A DNA stretch of 64,000 nt from contig NZ_FNKZ01000001.1 of NCBI RefSeq assembly GCF_900104255.1, positions 434,001 through 498,000 on the forward strand. Reading direction: 5' to 3'. How positions within the stretch are numbered: the stretch's first letter is position 1; each line of letters starts with the position of its first letter. The position numbers were made by a program, and so were the translations under genes. The notes under the pieces are model-generated. The model searched no databases. It was not told where the DNA came from and saw only the letters and a program-made list of their open reading frames with translations. This document shows positions 28,693 through 37,111 of the stretch, one piece after another. Source of the stretch: Pseudoxanthomonas sp. CF385. Its GTDB lineage: Bacteria > Pseudomonadota > Gammaproteobacteria > Xanthomonadales > Xanthomonadaceae.

Positions 28693-29421
28693 ATGGATTA
28701 CGGTGAGACAAAGGCCGACGACGGTGCGGTACCCGTGCTGTACGCGGATGCGCAGATCGCGGTGGTCAACAAGCCCGCGGGCGTGATGGCGCACGACAGC
28801 AAGCTCGCCGGCGGCGAGACGGACTTCGTCGCCGACCGCCTGCGCGCGCAGTTCGGCAAGCCGATCTTCCTGATCCACCGGCTCGATCGCGCCACGAGCG
28901 GCTGCCTGCTGGTGGCGTTCGACCGCGAGAGCGCGTCGACGCTGGGCAAGGTGCTGATGTCGCGCGAGGTGGAGAAGGATTACCTGGCCGTCTGCCGCGG
29001 CTGGCCGGAACCGGACTTCATCGTCGATCACGCCATCGACGGCGGCCCGGGCAAACCGGAGAAGAAACCCGCGCTGACGCGCTTCGTGCGGCTGGCGACA
29101 GGCGAGCTGCCGCTGCCGTCGGGCGAGTTCGAGACCTCACGCTACGCATTGCTGCGCTGCCAGCCGGAGACCGGCCGCTTCCGCCAGATCCGGCGCCACC
29201 TGAAGCACGCCTTCCATCACCTGATCGGCGACACCAGCCACGGCGATGGCCGGCACAACCGCAACTTCCGCATGCAGGGCGTGCACCGCATGCTGCTGCA
29301 CGCGGTGCGGTTGTCGTTCCCGCATCCGGTGACGGGCGAGCGCATCGAGGCGGTGGCGCCGCTCGATGCGGAGTTCCGCAAGGCGTTCGCGTTGTTCGGT
29401 TGGGAAGAGGATCTGCGCTAG
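28693..29421 (+). CDS. truC: TruC-like tRNA pseudouridine-65 synthase
   Basis: A 242-residue RluA-class pseudouridine synthase. Catalytic Asp65 is in the signature HRLDRATSGCLL, and the Lys-Pro motif NKPAGVMAH precedes it. The segment GDTSHGDGRHNRNFR is typical of TruC, which modifies U65 of tRNAs, rather than of RluA/C/D. The start is ATG 28693; the upstream open frame is antisense to the M16 signal region. A perfect inverted repeat follows its stop. Confidence 0.85.
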   Translation: MDYGETKADDGAVPVLYADAQIAVVNKPAGVMAHDSKLAGGETDFVADRLRAQFGKPIFLIHRLDRATSGCLLVAFDRESASTLGKVLMSREVEKDYLAVCRGWPEPDFIVDHAIDGGPGKPEKKPALTRFVRLATGELPLPSGEFETSRYALLRCQPETGRFRQIRRHLKHAFHHLIGDTSHGDGRHNRNFRMQGVHRMLLHAVRLSFPHPVTGERIEAVAPLDAEFRKAFALFGWEEDLR

Positions 29422-29442
29422 GCGTCGGTGGATGTGGGTAGT

Positions 29443-29515
29443 GGGTGTGGGAGCGACGTAAGTCGCGATCGGTCATCGGTAAAGCTTCATCGCGACTTAC
29501 GTCGCTCCCACACCC
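29443..29515. repeat. Perfect 27-bp inverted repeat (REP-like)
   Basis: Arms at 29443-29469 and 29489-29515 are exact reverse complements over 27 bp, with a 19-nt loop. The core is GGGAGCGACGTAAGTCGCGA, itself partly palindromic. It lies between the convergent ends of truC and the MAPEG gene and would act as a bidirectional terminator. The core resembles extragenic palindromes I associate with xanthomonads and pseudomonads. Confidence 0.9.
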
Positions 29516-29545
29516 AAGCCCACACCGACACCAGGAAAACCGGAC

Positions 29546-29938
29546 TCAGGCCACCCGCAGCGCCGCCAGCACGATCAGCGCCACTGCGCACAGCATGCCC
29601 AGCAGCCAGACGAAGCTGCGCAGGGAGTGCTTGTCGGCCAGGTAGAACACGCCGTGCAGGATGCGCGCGGCGACGAAGCCCAGTGCCAGCGGGGTGATGG
29701 TGTCCGTCGGTACGCCGGCCAGCTGCGCCATCAGCACGCCGGCGACGAACGCGGGAAACGCCTCGAAGCCGTTGAGGTGCGCGGCGTTGGCGCGCTGCAC
29801 CTTGTAGTTGCCTTCCTGCTTGGCGACCCAACCGCGCGGGTTGCGGTTGTTGTAGCGCTCGCCGGACCGCTTGGCGATGAAGACCCACAGGTACGGCAGC
29901 AGTGCGGTGACGAGGATGCACCAGTAAGCGATCGACAT
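29546..29938 (-). CDS. MAPEG-family membrane protein
   Basis: 130 residues, four membrane helices. MAPEG features: RNPRGWVAK near the N-terminus and the QRANAAHLNGFEAFPAFVAGVLMAQLAG segment that holds the family's conserved Asn-x-x-Glu. The start is ATG 29938, with GGAGGG about 7-8 nt upstream. Bacterial MAPEG proteins of this type are of unknown function; glutathione-linked activity is known for some relatives only. Confidence 0.85.
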   Translation of the reverse strand: MSIAYWCILVTALLPYLWVFIAKRSGERYNNRNPRGWVAKQEGNYKVQRANAAHLNGFEAFPAFVAGVLMAQLAGVPTDTITPLALGFVAARILHGVFYLADKHSLRSFVWLLGMLCAVALIVLAALRVA

Positions 29939-30005
29939 GACATTTCCCTCCGAGGATGGCGCAGGGTATTGCGTGAAGTAGGTGGGCGTCCATCGCGCGT
30001 GTTTT

Positions 30006-30188
30006 CCTTCTCCCCGCACGCGGGGAGAAGGTGCCCGGAGGGCGGATGAGGGGCTACGCGATCCCGTGCGTGCGCCAATCCGCAGTCGTTTGTCCGCGCG
30101 TTGCCGGCCGGCCGAATGTGAAACGCCACGTCTTCGCTCGCCCCTCACCCGCCTTCGGCACCCTCTCCCCGTTGTGCGGGGAGAGGGG
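30006..30188. repeat. Composite palindromic repeat, copy 2 (two inverted units)
   Basis: Unit A 30006-30054 and inverted unit B 30140-30188, with 85 bp of unique sequence between. They share 35 and 32 identical nt with the units at 25248-25429. Both copies sit 3' of minus-strand genes' terminators and upstream of nothing obvious. This accounts for most of the gene-free stretch 29939-30247. Confidence 0.85.
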
Positions 30189-30200
30189 ATGCATCCAAAG

Positions 30201-30226
30201 AAGACGGCGCCTTGCGGCGCCGTCTT
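30201..30226 (-). terminator. Hairpin terminator of the M28 peptidase gene
   Basis: 11-bp arms AAGACGGCGCC (30201-30211) and GGCGCCGTCTT (30216-30226) with loop TTGC. On the minus strand CTTTGG follows, a short U-rich tail. It lies 21 bp after the stop. Confidence 0.75.
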
Positions 30227-30247
30227 CCTGTCGCATCGAAACGCGGC

Positions 30248-31960
30248 TTACTTCGCCGCCGGCGCCGCCGGCGCCGCCGGACGCATCTTGTCGCGCGCGG
30301 CCTTGAAGGGATTGCCTTCGTACCAGTTCGGCCACGTGTCCGCGACGGCCAGGTCCTTGCCGACGCCGTACAGCGCCTGCAGGTCCTGCACCACGCCATC
30401 CAGCTTCCAGCCTTCATGCATTTCGTCGCTGGCCTGGTGGTAGCGCTTGGCGTACTCCTCGCTCGCCGCCTTGCCGGCCTCGACGCCGCCTTCCAGCAGG
30501 TCGTTGCCGCCCTTGGCGTACAGCGCCGGCACGCCGGCCTTGGCGAAGTTGAAGTGGTCGCTGCGGAAGTAGTAACCGCCAGCGGGGTTGCCTTCCTGGG
30601 TGAGCACGCGGCCCTGCTGGTCGGCGTAGACCTTCAGCATGTCCTCCAGCTCGGAGTTGCCCTTGCCGGTGACGACGAAGTCGCGCGACTTGCCGCCCAC
30701 GCTCATCGCGTCGAGATTGATCACGCCGGCGATCTTGTCCAGCGGGAAGGTCGGGTGGGCGACGTAGTACTTGGAACCCAGCAGGCCGGACTCTTCCAGC
30801 GTCACCGCCACGAACACCACCGAACGCGCGGGCTTGGGATCCTGGTGGGCGAACGCCTCGGCGATCTCCAGGATGCCGGCCACGCCGGTCGCGTTGTCGA
30901 CCGCGCCGTTGTAGATGTTGTCGCCTTCCTCACCCTCGTGCTTGCCCAGGTGGTCCCAGTGCGCCATGTACAGCACGGCTTCGTCGGGCTTGCTGCTGCC
31001 CGGCAGCACGCCGATGACGTTGCGCGAGGTCTTCTCGGTGATGCTGCTGGTCAGCGCGGCGGAGGCCTTGGCCTTCAGCGATACCGGCTTGAAGCCGCGC
31101 TTGCCGGCGCTGGCGTAGGCCGCGTCGAGGTCGAGCCCGGCGTCGGCGAACAGCTGTCGGGCGGCGTCCGCGCTCAGCCAGCCCTGCAGCGGGATGCGCT
31201 TTTCCGGATCATCCTTCGCCGGCAGGTCGTACTGCGGACCGGCCCAGGAGTTCTTCACCACGTCCCAGCCGTAGCTGGCGCCGGCGGTGTCGTGCACGAT
31301 CAGCGCGGCGGCGGCGCCCTTGCGCGCGGCTTCCTCGAACTTGTACGTCCAGCGACCGTAGTAGGTCATGCGGTTGCCGCCGAACAACGTCTCGTCCTTG
31401 CTGTGGAAACCGGGGTCGTTGACGAACATCACCACGGTCTTGCCGGTCCAGTCCTGGCCGGCGTAGTCGTTCCATTGCTGCTCCGGCGCGTCCACGCCAT
31501 AGCCGACGAAGACCAGGTCGCTGGCGTCCAGCTTCACCTCGGTCTGGCCGGTGCGGGTGCCGACGACGAAGTCGGTGCCGAACTTCAGCGCGTGCGCGCC
31601 CTTGGCGGTGGTCAGGGTCAGCGTGGTGGCCGCCTCGTTGGCGGTGGTCTCCACCATCGGCACGTCCTGGAAGTAGCTGCCGTTGTTGCCCGGCTGCAGG
31701 CCGATGCGCTTCATCTGCGCTTCGAGGTAGGCGACGGTCTTCTCTTCGCCCACGGAACCCGGGCCGCGGCCTTCGAATTCGTCCGAGGACAGCGTCTTCA
31801 CCAGGTCGCCGAAGTCGCCTTCGGTGATGTCGGCGGTGAAGGTGTGCGCCGCGGCGGGCGGAGTGGCGGCGTCGGGCGCGGGCGCCGGGGCCTCGGATTC
31901 GCGCTTGCACGCGGCCAGTGCGGCCGTGGCGGCAAGCACCAGCATCAACTTGCGGGACAT
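30248..31960 (-). CDS. M28-family zinc aminopeptidase lipoprotein
   Basis: 570 residues. Lipobox LAAC with Cys18 and an Ala/Pro-rich linker behind it. An inserted protease-associated domain spans about residues 130-260. The co-catalytic zinc site of M28 is complete: His334 and Asp336 (AHWDHLGKH), bridging Asp355 (GAVDNATG), general base Glu389 and ligand Glu390 (TLEESG), Asp417 (INLDAMS) and His469 (RSDHFNF). It would release N-terminal amino acids from peptides at the outer membrane or periplasm. The C-terminus ends in an Ala/Pro repeat (RPAAPAAPAAK). Confidence 0.93.
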   Translation of the reverse strand: MSRKLMLVLAATAALAACKRESEAPAPAPDAATPPAAAHTFTADITEGDFGDLVKTLSSDEFEGRGPGSVGEEKTVAYLEAQMKRIGLQPGNNGSYFQDVPMVETTANEAATTLTLTTAKGAHALKFGTDFVVGTRTGQTEVKLDASDLVFVGYGVDAPEQQWNDYAGQDWTGKTVVMFVNDPGFHSKDETLFGGNRMTYYGRWTYKFEEAARKGAAAALIVHDTAGASYGWDVVKNSWAGPQYDLPAKDDPEKRIPLQGWLSADAARQLFADAGLDLDAAYASAGKRGFKPVSLKAKASAALTSSITEKTSRNVIGVLPGSSKPDEAVLYMAHWDHLGKHEGEEGDNIYNGAVDNATGVAGILEIAEAFAHQDPKPARSVVFVAVTLEESGLLGSKYYVAHPTFPLDKIAGVINLDAMSVGGKSRDFVVTGKGNSELEDMLKVYADQQGRVLTQEGNPAGGYYFRSDHFNFAKAGVPALYAKGGNDLLEGGVEAGKAASEEYAKRYHQASDEMHEGWKLDGVVQDLQALYGVGKDLAVADTWPNWYEGNPFKAARDKMRPAAPAAPAAK

Positions 31961-32039
31961 CGGGATTCCTCAACGGAAGGAATCCCGATTCTAGCCTCAT
32001 GGCCGCGGGCCGGCCTGTGCCGTGTCCCGCGGTTCGCGC

Positions 32040-32699
32040 TTACTCGGCCGGCGCGGTGTCGGTGTTGAACGACTTGGCCGTGGCGCCGGTCACCGGGCCG
32101 ATCTTGGCGCTGGTGTGCACGTACAGCGTGACCGGGCGTTCGAACACCAGCGGGCCTTCGACGATGGCGTTGGGGCCGATGATGATGCGCGGATCGCGCT
32201 TGACGTTCAGGCGGAAGCCCTGCGGCTTCGTGACCTTGATGCCGCCCTTCACGTGCGAGCGGACGCCGACGGTGATGTCGCCGTTGACGGTCTCGATGCC
32301 GCCGGCCAGCTGCGTTTCCACCAGGCCGATCGCGCCGTTGACGGTGTCGATCTTGCCGCCCACCACGGTGCCGCGATCGGTGAAGATGCTGCCGTTGACG
32401 GTCTCGACGTCCTTGCGGACCTGCACGTCCTTGCCGACGCGGATGGAGCCGTTGACGGTTTCCAGGGAATCCACGCGTGCCTTGTCGCCCACGTTGATGC
32501 TGCCGTTGACGGTGCTGGCGTCGTCGGCGGTGGCGCCGTCGGCCACGCGGATCGAGCCGTTGACGGTGTCGAGGTCGCCATAGGTCTGGCCGGCTTCGGC
32601 GGTGATGCTGCCGTTGACCTTGGAGATTTCCTGCTGGGCCAGCGCGGGCGTGGCGGCCAAGGCCAGGGTCAGCAGCAGGGCGGTACGGGGACGAATCAT
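32040..32699 (-). CDS. Secreted protein with seven 18-residue TVNGSI repeats (beta-helix-like)
   Basis: 219 residues from ATG 32699, with GAGAGG about 8 nt upstream. Signal peptide ends at LAQQ. Seven VNG(S/A/D)I units start at residues 28, 46, 64, 82, 101, 120 and 138, that is every 18-19 residues. Then comes a non-repeating tail (GFRLNVKRDPRIIIGPNAIVEGPLVFERP) that continues the beta pattern. An 18-residue period equals one coil of a hexapeptide-type beta-helix, so a rigid solenoid is likely; bactofilin-like proteins are the nearest idea. No enzyme motif. It sits between the M28 peptidase and gpmI. The function is unknown. Confidence 0.75.
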   Translation of the reverse strand: MIRPRTALLLTLALAATPALAQQEISKVNGSITAEAGQTYGDLDTVNGSIRVADGATADDASTVNGSINVGDKARVDSLETVNGSIRVGKDVQVRKDVETVNGSIFTDRGTVVGGKIDTVNGAIGLVETQLAGGIETVNGDITVGVRSHVKGGIKVTKPQGFRLNVKRDPRIIIGPNAIVEGPLVFERPVTLYVHTSAKIGPVTGATAKSFNTDTAPAE

Positions 32700-32828
32700 G
32701 GGGTTGCCTCTCGGGTGGTCTCGTATCGGTCTGATGCACCGGCGTGGCGGAGGGTTTAAACGCCGCCGTGCCGGAGTGGATGGCACCATGCTTCGCTACA
32801 ATCGTCACCTGCCTGAAGTCACTGGAAC

Positions 32829-34382
32829 GTGCCCGTGTCCGCATCTCCCCCGCCCGTGAAGCGTCCCAAGCCCGTCGTGCTGCTGATCCTGGATGGCTGG
32901 GGGCACCGTGAAGACCCCACCGACAACGCGCTGGCGCAGGCCGAACTGCCGAACTGGCGCCGCCTGCTGGCCACCGCGCCGCACACCCTGATCCACACCG
33001 AGGGCCGCCATGTCGGCCTGCCGGACGGGCAGATGGGCAATTCGGAAGTGGGCCACATGAACCTGGGCGCGGGTCGCATCGTCTACCAGGACCTGACCCG
33101 CATCGACGCGGCCATCGAAGACGGCAGCTTCTTCGCCAACGCCGAACTGGTCGCCGCCTGCGACGCCGCCAAGGCCGACGGCAAGACCCTGCATGTGTTC
33201 GGCCTGCTGTCGCCCGGCGGCGTGCACAGCCATGAGCTGCACATCTTCGCGATGCTCGACCTGGCCAAGCGCCAAGGCGTGCCGCGGGTTGCGGTGCATG
33301 CCTTCCTCGACGGCCGCGACACCCCGCCGAAGTCCGCCGAACCCAGCCTGCGTGCGTTGCAGGACCTCTGCGCCAAGCTCGGCAACGCGCACATCGCGTC
33401 GGTCAGCGGCCGCTACTACGCGATGGACCGCGACAAGCGCTGGGACCGCGTGCGGCTGGCGTGGGACGCCCTCGTCGAAGCGAAGAGCGACCACCATGCC
33501 GCCAGCGGCGTGGCCGCGCTGGAGGCGGCGTACGCGCGCGGCGAGAACGACGAGTTCGTGCTGCCCACCGTGATCGACGGCGCCCAGCCCATCGCCGACG
33601 GCGATGCGGTGGTGTTCATGAACTTCCGTGCCGACCGCGCGCGCCAGCTGACGGCGGCGTTCGTGTCGCCGGCGTTCGACGGCTTCGAGCGGCGCGTGCC
33701 GGCGCTGGCGCGCTTCGTCTGCCTGACCGAATACGACGCCAAGCTGCCCGCGCCGGTGGCCTTCGCACCGGACGACCTGCGCGAGACCTTCGGCGAACTG
33801 CTGGCCGAGCACGGCCTCACCCAGCTGCGCATCGCCGAGACCGAGAAGTATGCGCACGTGACGTTCTTCTTCAGCGGCGGCCGCGAGGACGTGTTCGACG
33901 GCGAGGAGCGCATCCTGGTGCCGAGCCCGAAGGTCGCCACCTACGACCTGCAGCCGGAAATGAGCTGCCCCGAACTCACCGAGAAGCTGGTCGCGGCGAT
34001 CGGCTCTGGCCGGTTCGACGCGATCATCTGCAACATCGCCAACCCCGACATGGTCGGCCACAGCGGCGACCTGCAGGCGGCGATCCTGGCGGCGCAGGCG
34101 GTAGACAAGGCGATCGGCGAGGTCGATGCCGCGGTGCGGGCCGCCGGCGGCGCGATGATCATCACCGCCGACCACGGCAACCTGGAAATGATGCGCGACC
34201 CGGCGACCGGACAGCCGCACACCGCGCACACCGTGGGTCCCGTGCCCTTGGTCTACGTGGGCGAGCGCGCGGCGACGTTGCGCAGCGGCGGTGCCTTGCG
34301 CGATGTCGCCCCGACGCTGCTCGACCTGCTGGGCCTGCCGCAACCGGCCGACATGAGCGGCCGCAGCCTGATCGCCGGCTGA
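32829..34382 (+). CDS. gpmI: 2,3-bisphosphoglycerate-independent phosphoglycerate mutase
   Basis: A 517-residue cytosolic glycolytic enzyme that interconverts 3- and 2-phosphoglycerate with two Mn ions. N-terminal metal motif [12 protein letters not shown], phosphorylated Ser in [37 protein letters not shown], and the second metal site in NPDMVGHSG and [14 protein letters not shown] starts at 32829 or 32835 are both possible. A TACAAT box at 32797-32802 may be its -10. The stop overlaps the envC start (TGATG), so gpmI and envC are coupled. Confidence 0.96.
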   Translation: MPVSASPPPVKRPKPVVLLILDGWGHREDPTDNALAQAELPNWRRLLATAPHTLIHTEGRHVGLPDGQMGNSEVGHMNLGAGRIVYQDLTRIDAAIEDGSFFANAELVAACDAAKADGKTLHVFGLLSPGGVHSHELHIFAMLDLAKRQGVPRVAVHAFLDGRDTPPKSAEPSLRALQDLCAKLGNAHIASVSGRYYAMDRDKRWDRVRLAWDALVEAKSDHHAASGVAALEAAYARGENDEFVLPTVIDGAQPIADGDAVVFMNFRADRARQLTAAFVSPAFDGFERRVPALARFVCLTEYDAKLPAPVAFAPDDLRETFGELLAEHGLTQLRIAETEKYAHVTFFFSGGREDVFDGEERILVPSPKVATYDLQPEMSCPELTEKLVAAIGSGRFDAIICNIANPDMVGHSGDLQAAILAAQAVDKAIGEVDAAVRAAGGAMIITADHGNLEMMRDPATGQPHTAHTVGPVPLVYVGERAATLRSGGALRDVAPTLLDLLGLPQPADMSGRSLIAG

Positions 34383-35635
34383 TGGCGCACGCCTGGCGCG
34401 CCGCGTTGGCCACCGCCCTGCTGGCGGTGGTCGCGGCCGCCTCCGCGCCGGCGCAGACCTCGCGCGAGACCGAACGCAAGCTCGAGCGTGTGCGCAGCGA
34501 GCTGAAATCGATCGCGCAGGAACGCCGCAAGCTGGAAGGCGAACGCGGCACCGCCTCGCGCCAGCTGCGCGATGCCGACGAGAAGGTCGGCCGCACGTCG
34601 CGGTCGCTGGCCGAAACCGAAGCGGCGATGCGCAAGGAAGCCGCCGCGCTGGCCGAACTGCAGCAACGTCGCGACACGCTGACCGCGCAGCGCGCGCAAC
34701 AGCGCGGGCAACTGACCGCCCTGGTTCGCGCGGCGTACCAGCAGGGCGAGGACGCGCCGCTGAAGGTGCTGCTGTCCCAGGACCGCGTCGCCGATGCCAA
34801 TCGCCTGCTGGCCTACCACCGCTACGTGCAGCGCGACCAGGCGCGCAGGATCGACACGCTGACCACCGATCTGGCGGCGCTGGACGAGGTCGAACGCGAG
34901 ATCGCCACGCGCCGCACGGAGCTCGAGGCCGCCCGCGCGCGCCAGCGCGGCGAGGTGGTGCAGCTGGAGAAGGATCGCAAGACGCGTGCGAGCCTGGTGG
35001 CCGATCTCGACGAGCGTTACCAGGACCGTGCCGCGAAGGAAAAGGCGCTCGGCCAGGACGCCCGTTCGCTGGAAACGCTGCTGAAGAATCTTCGCGCCGC
35101 CGCTGCCCGTGCCGAAGCCGAACGGCGGGCGGCCGCGCGCCGCGCCGCTGCCGAAGCCGCGGCCGCGAAGAAGCGCGAAGGCACCAGTGGCGGGAGCCGA
35201 GCCCCGCGCGATACCGCTCCGCGTCCCGTCGTGGCCTCGGCGCCTGCGCTGAAGGTCGGTGGACTGGGTTGGCCGGTGTCGGGCAGCCTGCTGGCGCGCT
35301 ACGGCGGCCGCCTGCCGGATGGCCGCGCCAGCACCGGCGTGCTGATCGGGGCGCCCGCCGGCACGACGGTCACCGCGGTGGCCGACGGCACCGTGGTGTT
35401 CTCCGAATGGATGACCGGCTACGGCCTGATCCTCATCCTCGACCACGGCAACGGCTACATGAGCCTGTACGCGCACAACGACAGCCTGCTGAAGGACAGC
35501 GGCGACCGGGTGAAGCGCGGCGATGCGGTGGCCCGCGTGGGCACCTCGGGCGGGCAGGGACAGGCGGCGCTGTACTTCGAACTGCGCCGCAACGGCCAGC
35601 CGGTCGATCCGTCGTCGTGGCTGCAGCGGCGATGA
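34382..35635 (+). CDS. envC: EnvC-like murein hydrolase activator
   Basis: 417 residues with a signal peptide (ALLAVVAAASAPAQ). A long coiled coil at about 30-270 is rich in Arg/Glu heptads, followed by a low-complexity Arg/Ala/Lys linker. The C-terminal LytM (M23) domain begins near LGWPVSGSLLARYGG. The zinc ligands are missing: STGVLIGAP replaces the HxGxDI/L His site and QAALYFELR replaces HLHFE. It is therefore a non-catalytic LytM protein, which is how EnvC activates AmiA/AmiB at the septum. The start overlaps the gpmI stop by one base. Confidence 0.9.
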   Translation: MAHAWRAALATALLAVVAAASAPAQTSRETERKLERVRSELKSIAQERRKLEGERGTASRQLRDADEKVGRTSRSLAETEAAMRKEAAALAELQQRRDTLTAQRAQQRGQLTALVRAAYQQGEDAPLKVLLSQDRVADANRLLAYHRYVQRDQARRIDTLTTDLAALDEVEREIATRRTELEAARARQRGEVVQLEKDRKTRASLVADLDERYQDRAAKEKALGQDARSLETLLKNLRAAAARAEAERRAAARRAAAEAAAAKKREGTSGGSRAPRDTAPRPVVASAPALKVGGLGWPVSGSLLARYGGRLPDGRASTGVLIGAPAGTTVTAVADGTVVFSEWMTGYGLILILDHGNGYMSLYAHNDSLLKDSGDRVKRGDAVARVGTSGGQGQAALYFELRRNGQPVDPSSWLQRR

Positions 35636-35752
35636 ACGACGCAGGCGGCCGTAACCGGGCTTGAACATCCGCCTTGCGTGGCTTCACGCATAATCCGGGT
35701 GAACTTCGCGACCGTTCGCGGAGTCCATCCAAGCCCCACCCGGAGCCTTTGC

Positions 35753-37099
35753 ATGCTGCAGCGTCTTCCCCTGGCCCTCCTGACCGTCGCCCTGCTCGCG
35801 GCCCTGCCCGCGTCGGCGCAACAGCAGGCGCCGACGCCGGACGGCCCGCCGGTGGTCGCGCCCAGCGACGACCCGGATGCTGCCGAGAACGCGCCGTCGA
35901 AGGTGCCGCTGGAGGAGATCCGCCGCTACGTCGCCGTGTTCAATGCGGTGAAGGAAGCGTACGTGGAGCCGGTGGAGGACAAGAAGCTGATGCAGTCCGC
36001 GATCCGCGGCCTGCTGCTGGACCTGGATCCGCACAGCACCTACTTCGACAAGCAGGACACCGACGCGTTCGACGAGCAGGCCAGCGGCGCCTATGAAGGC
36101 ATCGGCGTGGAACTGCAGCAGCAGGCCGACCGCACCCTGCTGGTGGTGTCGCCGATCGACGACACGCCGGCGGCGAAGGCGGGCATCAAGTCCGGCGACA
36201 TCATCACCGCCATCGACGGCAAGCCGATCAGCGCCGACGACGGCATGGAACCGCTGCGCGGCGCACCGGGCAGCAAGATCACCCTGACCATTGTGCGCGA
36301 CGGCGCGCCGAAGCCGTTCGACGTCACCCTGGTGCGCGACACCATCCGCGTCACCAGCGTGCGCAGCCGCGTGCTGGAGCCGGGCTACGGCTACGTGCGC
36401 ATCAGCGCGTTCCAGACCGACACCGCCGCCGATTTCCAGAAACAACTCGACACGCTGCAGGCCAAGGGTCCGCTGCGCGGCCTGGTGCTCGATCTGCGCA
36501 GCAATCCGGGCGGCCTGCTGCTCGCGGCCGTGCAGGTGGCGGATGAGCTGCTGGAAAAGGGCAACATCGTCAGCACGCGCGGGCGGTTGTCGATCAGCGA
36601 TTCCAAGTTCGACGCCACGCCGGGCGACCGCCTGGGCGGCGCGCCGGTCGTGGTGCTGGTGGACGCCGGTTCGGCGAGCGCCTCGGAAGTGCTCGCCGGC
36701 GCGCTGCGCGACAACGACCGCGCGCGCGTGGTCGGCAGCCGGACGTTCGGCAAGGGTTCGGTGCAGACGGTGCTGCCGCTGGACAACGGCGACTCGGTCA
36801 AGCTGACCACCGCGCGGTACTACACCCCCAGCGGCAAGTCGATCCAGGCCAGCGGCATCGTGCCCGACGTGGTGGTCAAGCCCGAAGGCGCCACGCCCGA
36901 CGCGATCGTCGGCCAGGATGGCCAGCTCTACATCACCGAGGCCACGCTGCCGGGCCATCTGCGCGGCGACGATGAAGGCCAGGCCGGCTACACGCCCGGC
37001 GATGTGCTCGACGGCGAGGCGCCGATCAAGGCGGCGCTGGGGGAACTCAAGAAGCTTGCCGTCACCGCACGCGCGAAGCCGGCCGCGACCCCGCGCTGA
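35753..37099 (+). CDS. Carboxy-terminal processing protease, S41 family with PDZ domain
   Basis: 448 residues, exported (signal peptide to LPASAQQ). Helical N-terminal region (LEEIRRYVAVFNAVKEAYVE), PDZ domain about 110-190 (GIGVELQQ, AGIKSGDIITAIDGKP), then the S41 core with LDLRSNPGGLL, the catalytic Ser in DAGSASASEVLAGAL and the Lys in TFGKGSVQTVLPL. It is the CtpA/CtpB type that trims periplasmic proteins. In several proteobacteria Ctp controls murein hydrolases, and the envC neighbour fits that. ATG 35753 has CGGAG at 35741-35745. A CATAAT box at 35689-35694 is a possible -10. Confidence 0.93.
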   Translation: MLQRLPLALLTVALLAALPASAQQQAPTPDGPPVVAPSDDPDAAENAPSKVPLEEIRRYVAVFNAVKEAYVEPVEDKKLMQSAIRGLLLDLDPHSTYFDKQDTDAFDEQASGAYEGIGVELQQQADRTLLVVSPIDDTPAAKAGIKSGDIITAIDGKPISADDGMEPLRGAPGSKITLTIVRDGAPKPFDVTLVRDTIRVTSVRSRVLEPGYGYVRISAFQTDTAADFQKQLDTLQAKGPLRGLVLDLRSNPGGLLLAAVQVADELLEKGNIVSTRGRLSISDSKFDATPGDRLGGAPVVVLVDAGSASASEVLAGALRDNDRARVVGSRTFGKGSVQTVLPLDNGDSVKLTTARYYTPSGKSIQASGIVPDVVVKPEGATPDAIVGQDGQLYITEATLPGHLRGDDEGQAGYTPGDVLDGEAPIKAALGELKKLAVTARAKPAATPR

Positions 37100-37111
37100 G
37101 CGCGCGCGACA

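Noticed and set aside
30212..32068. 618-codon plus-strand open frame
   Set aside because: Antisense of the M28 peptidase; starts inside a terminator.
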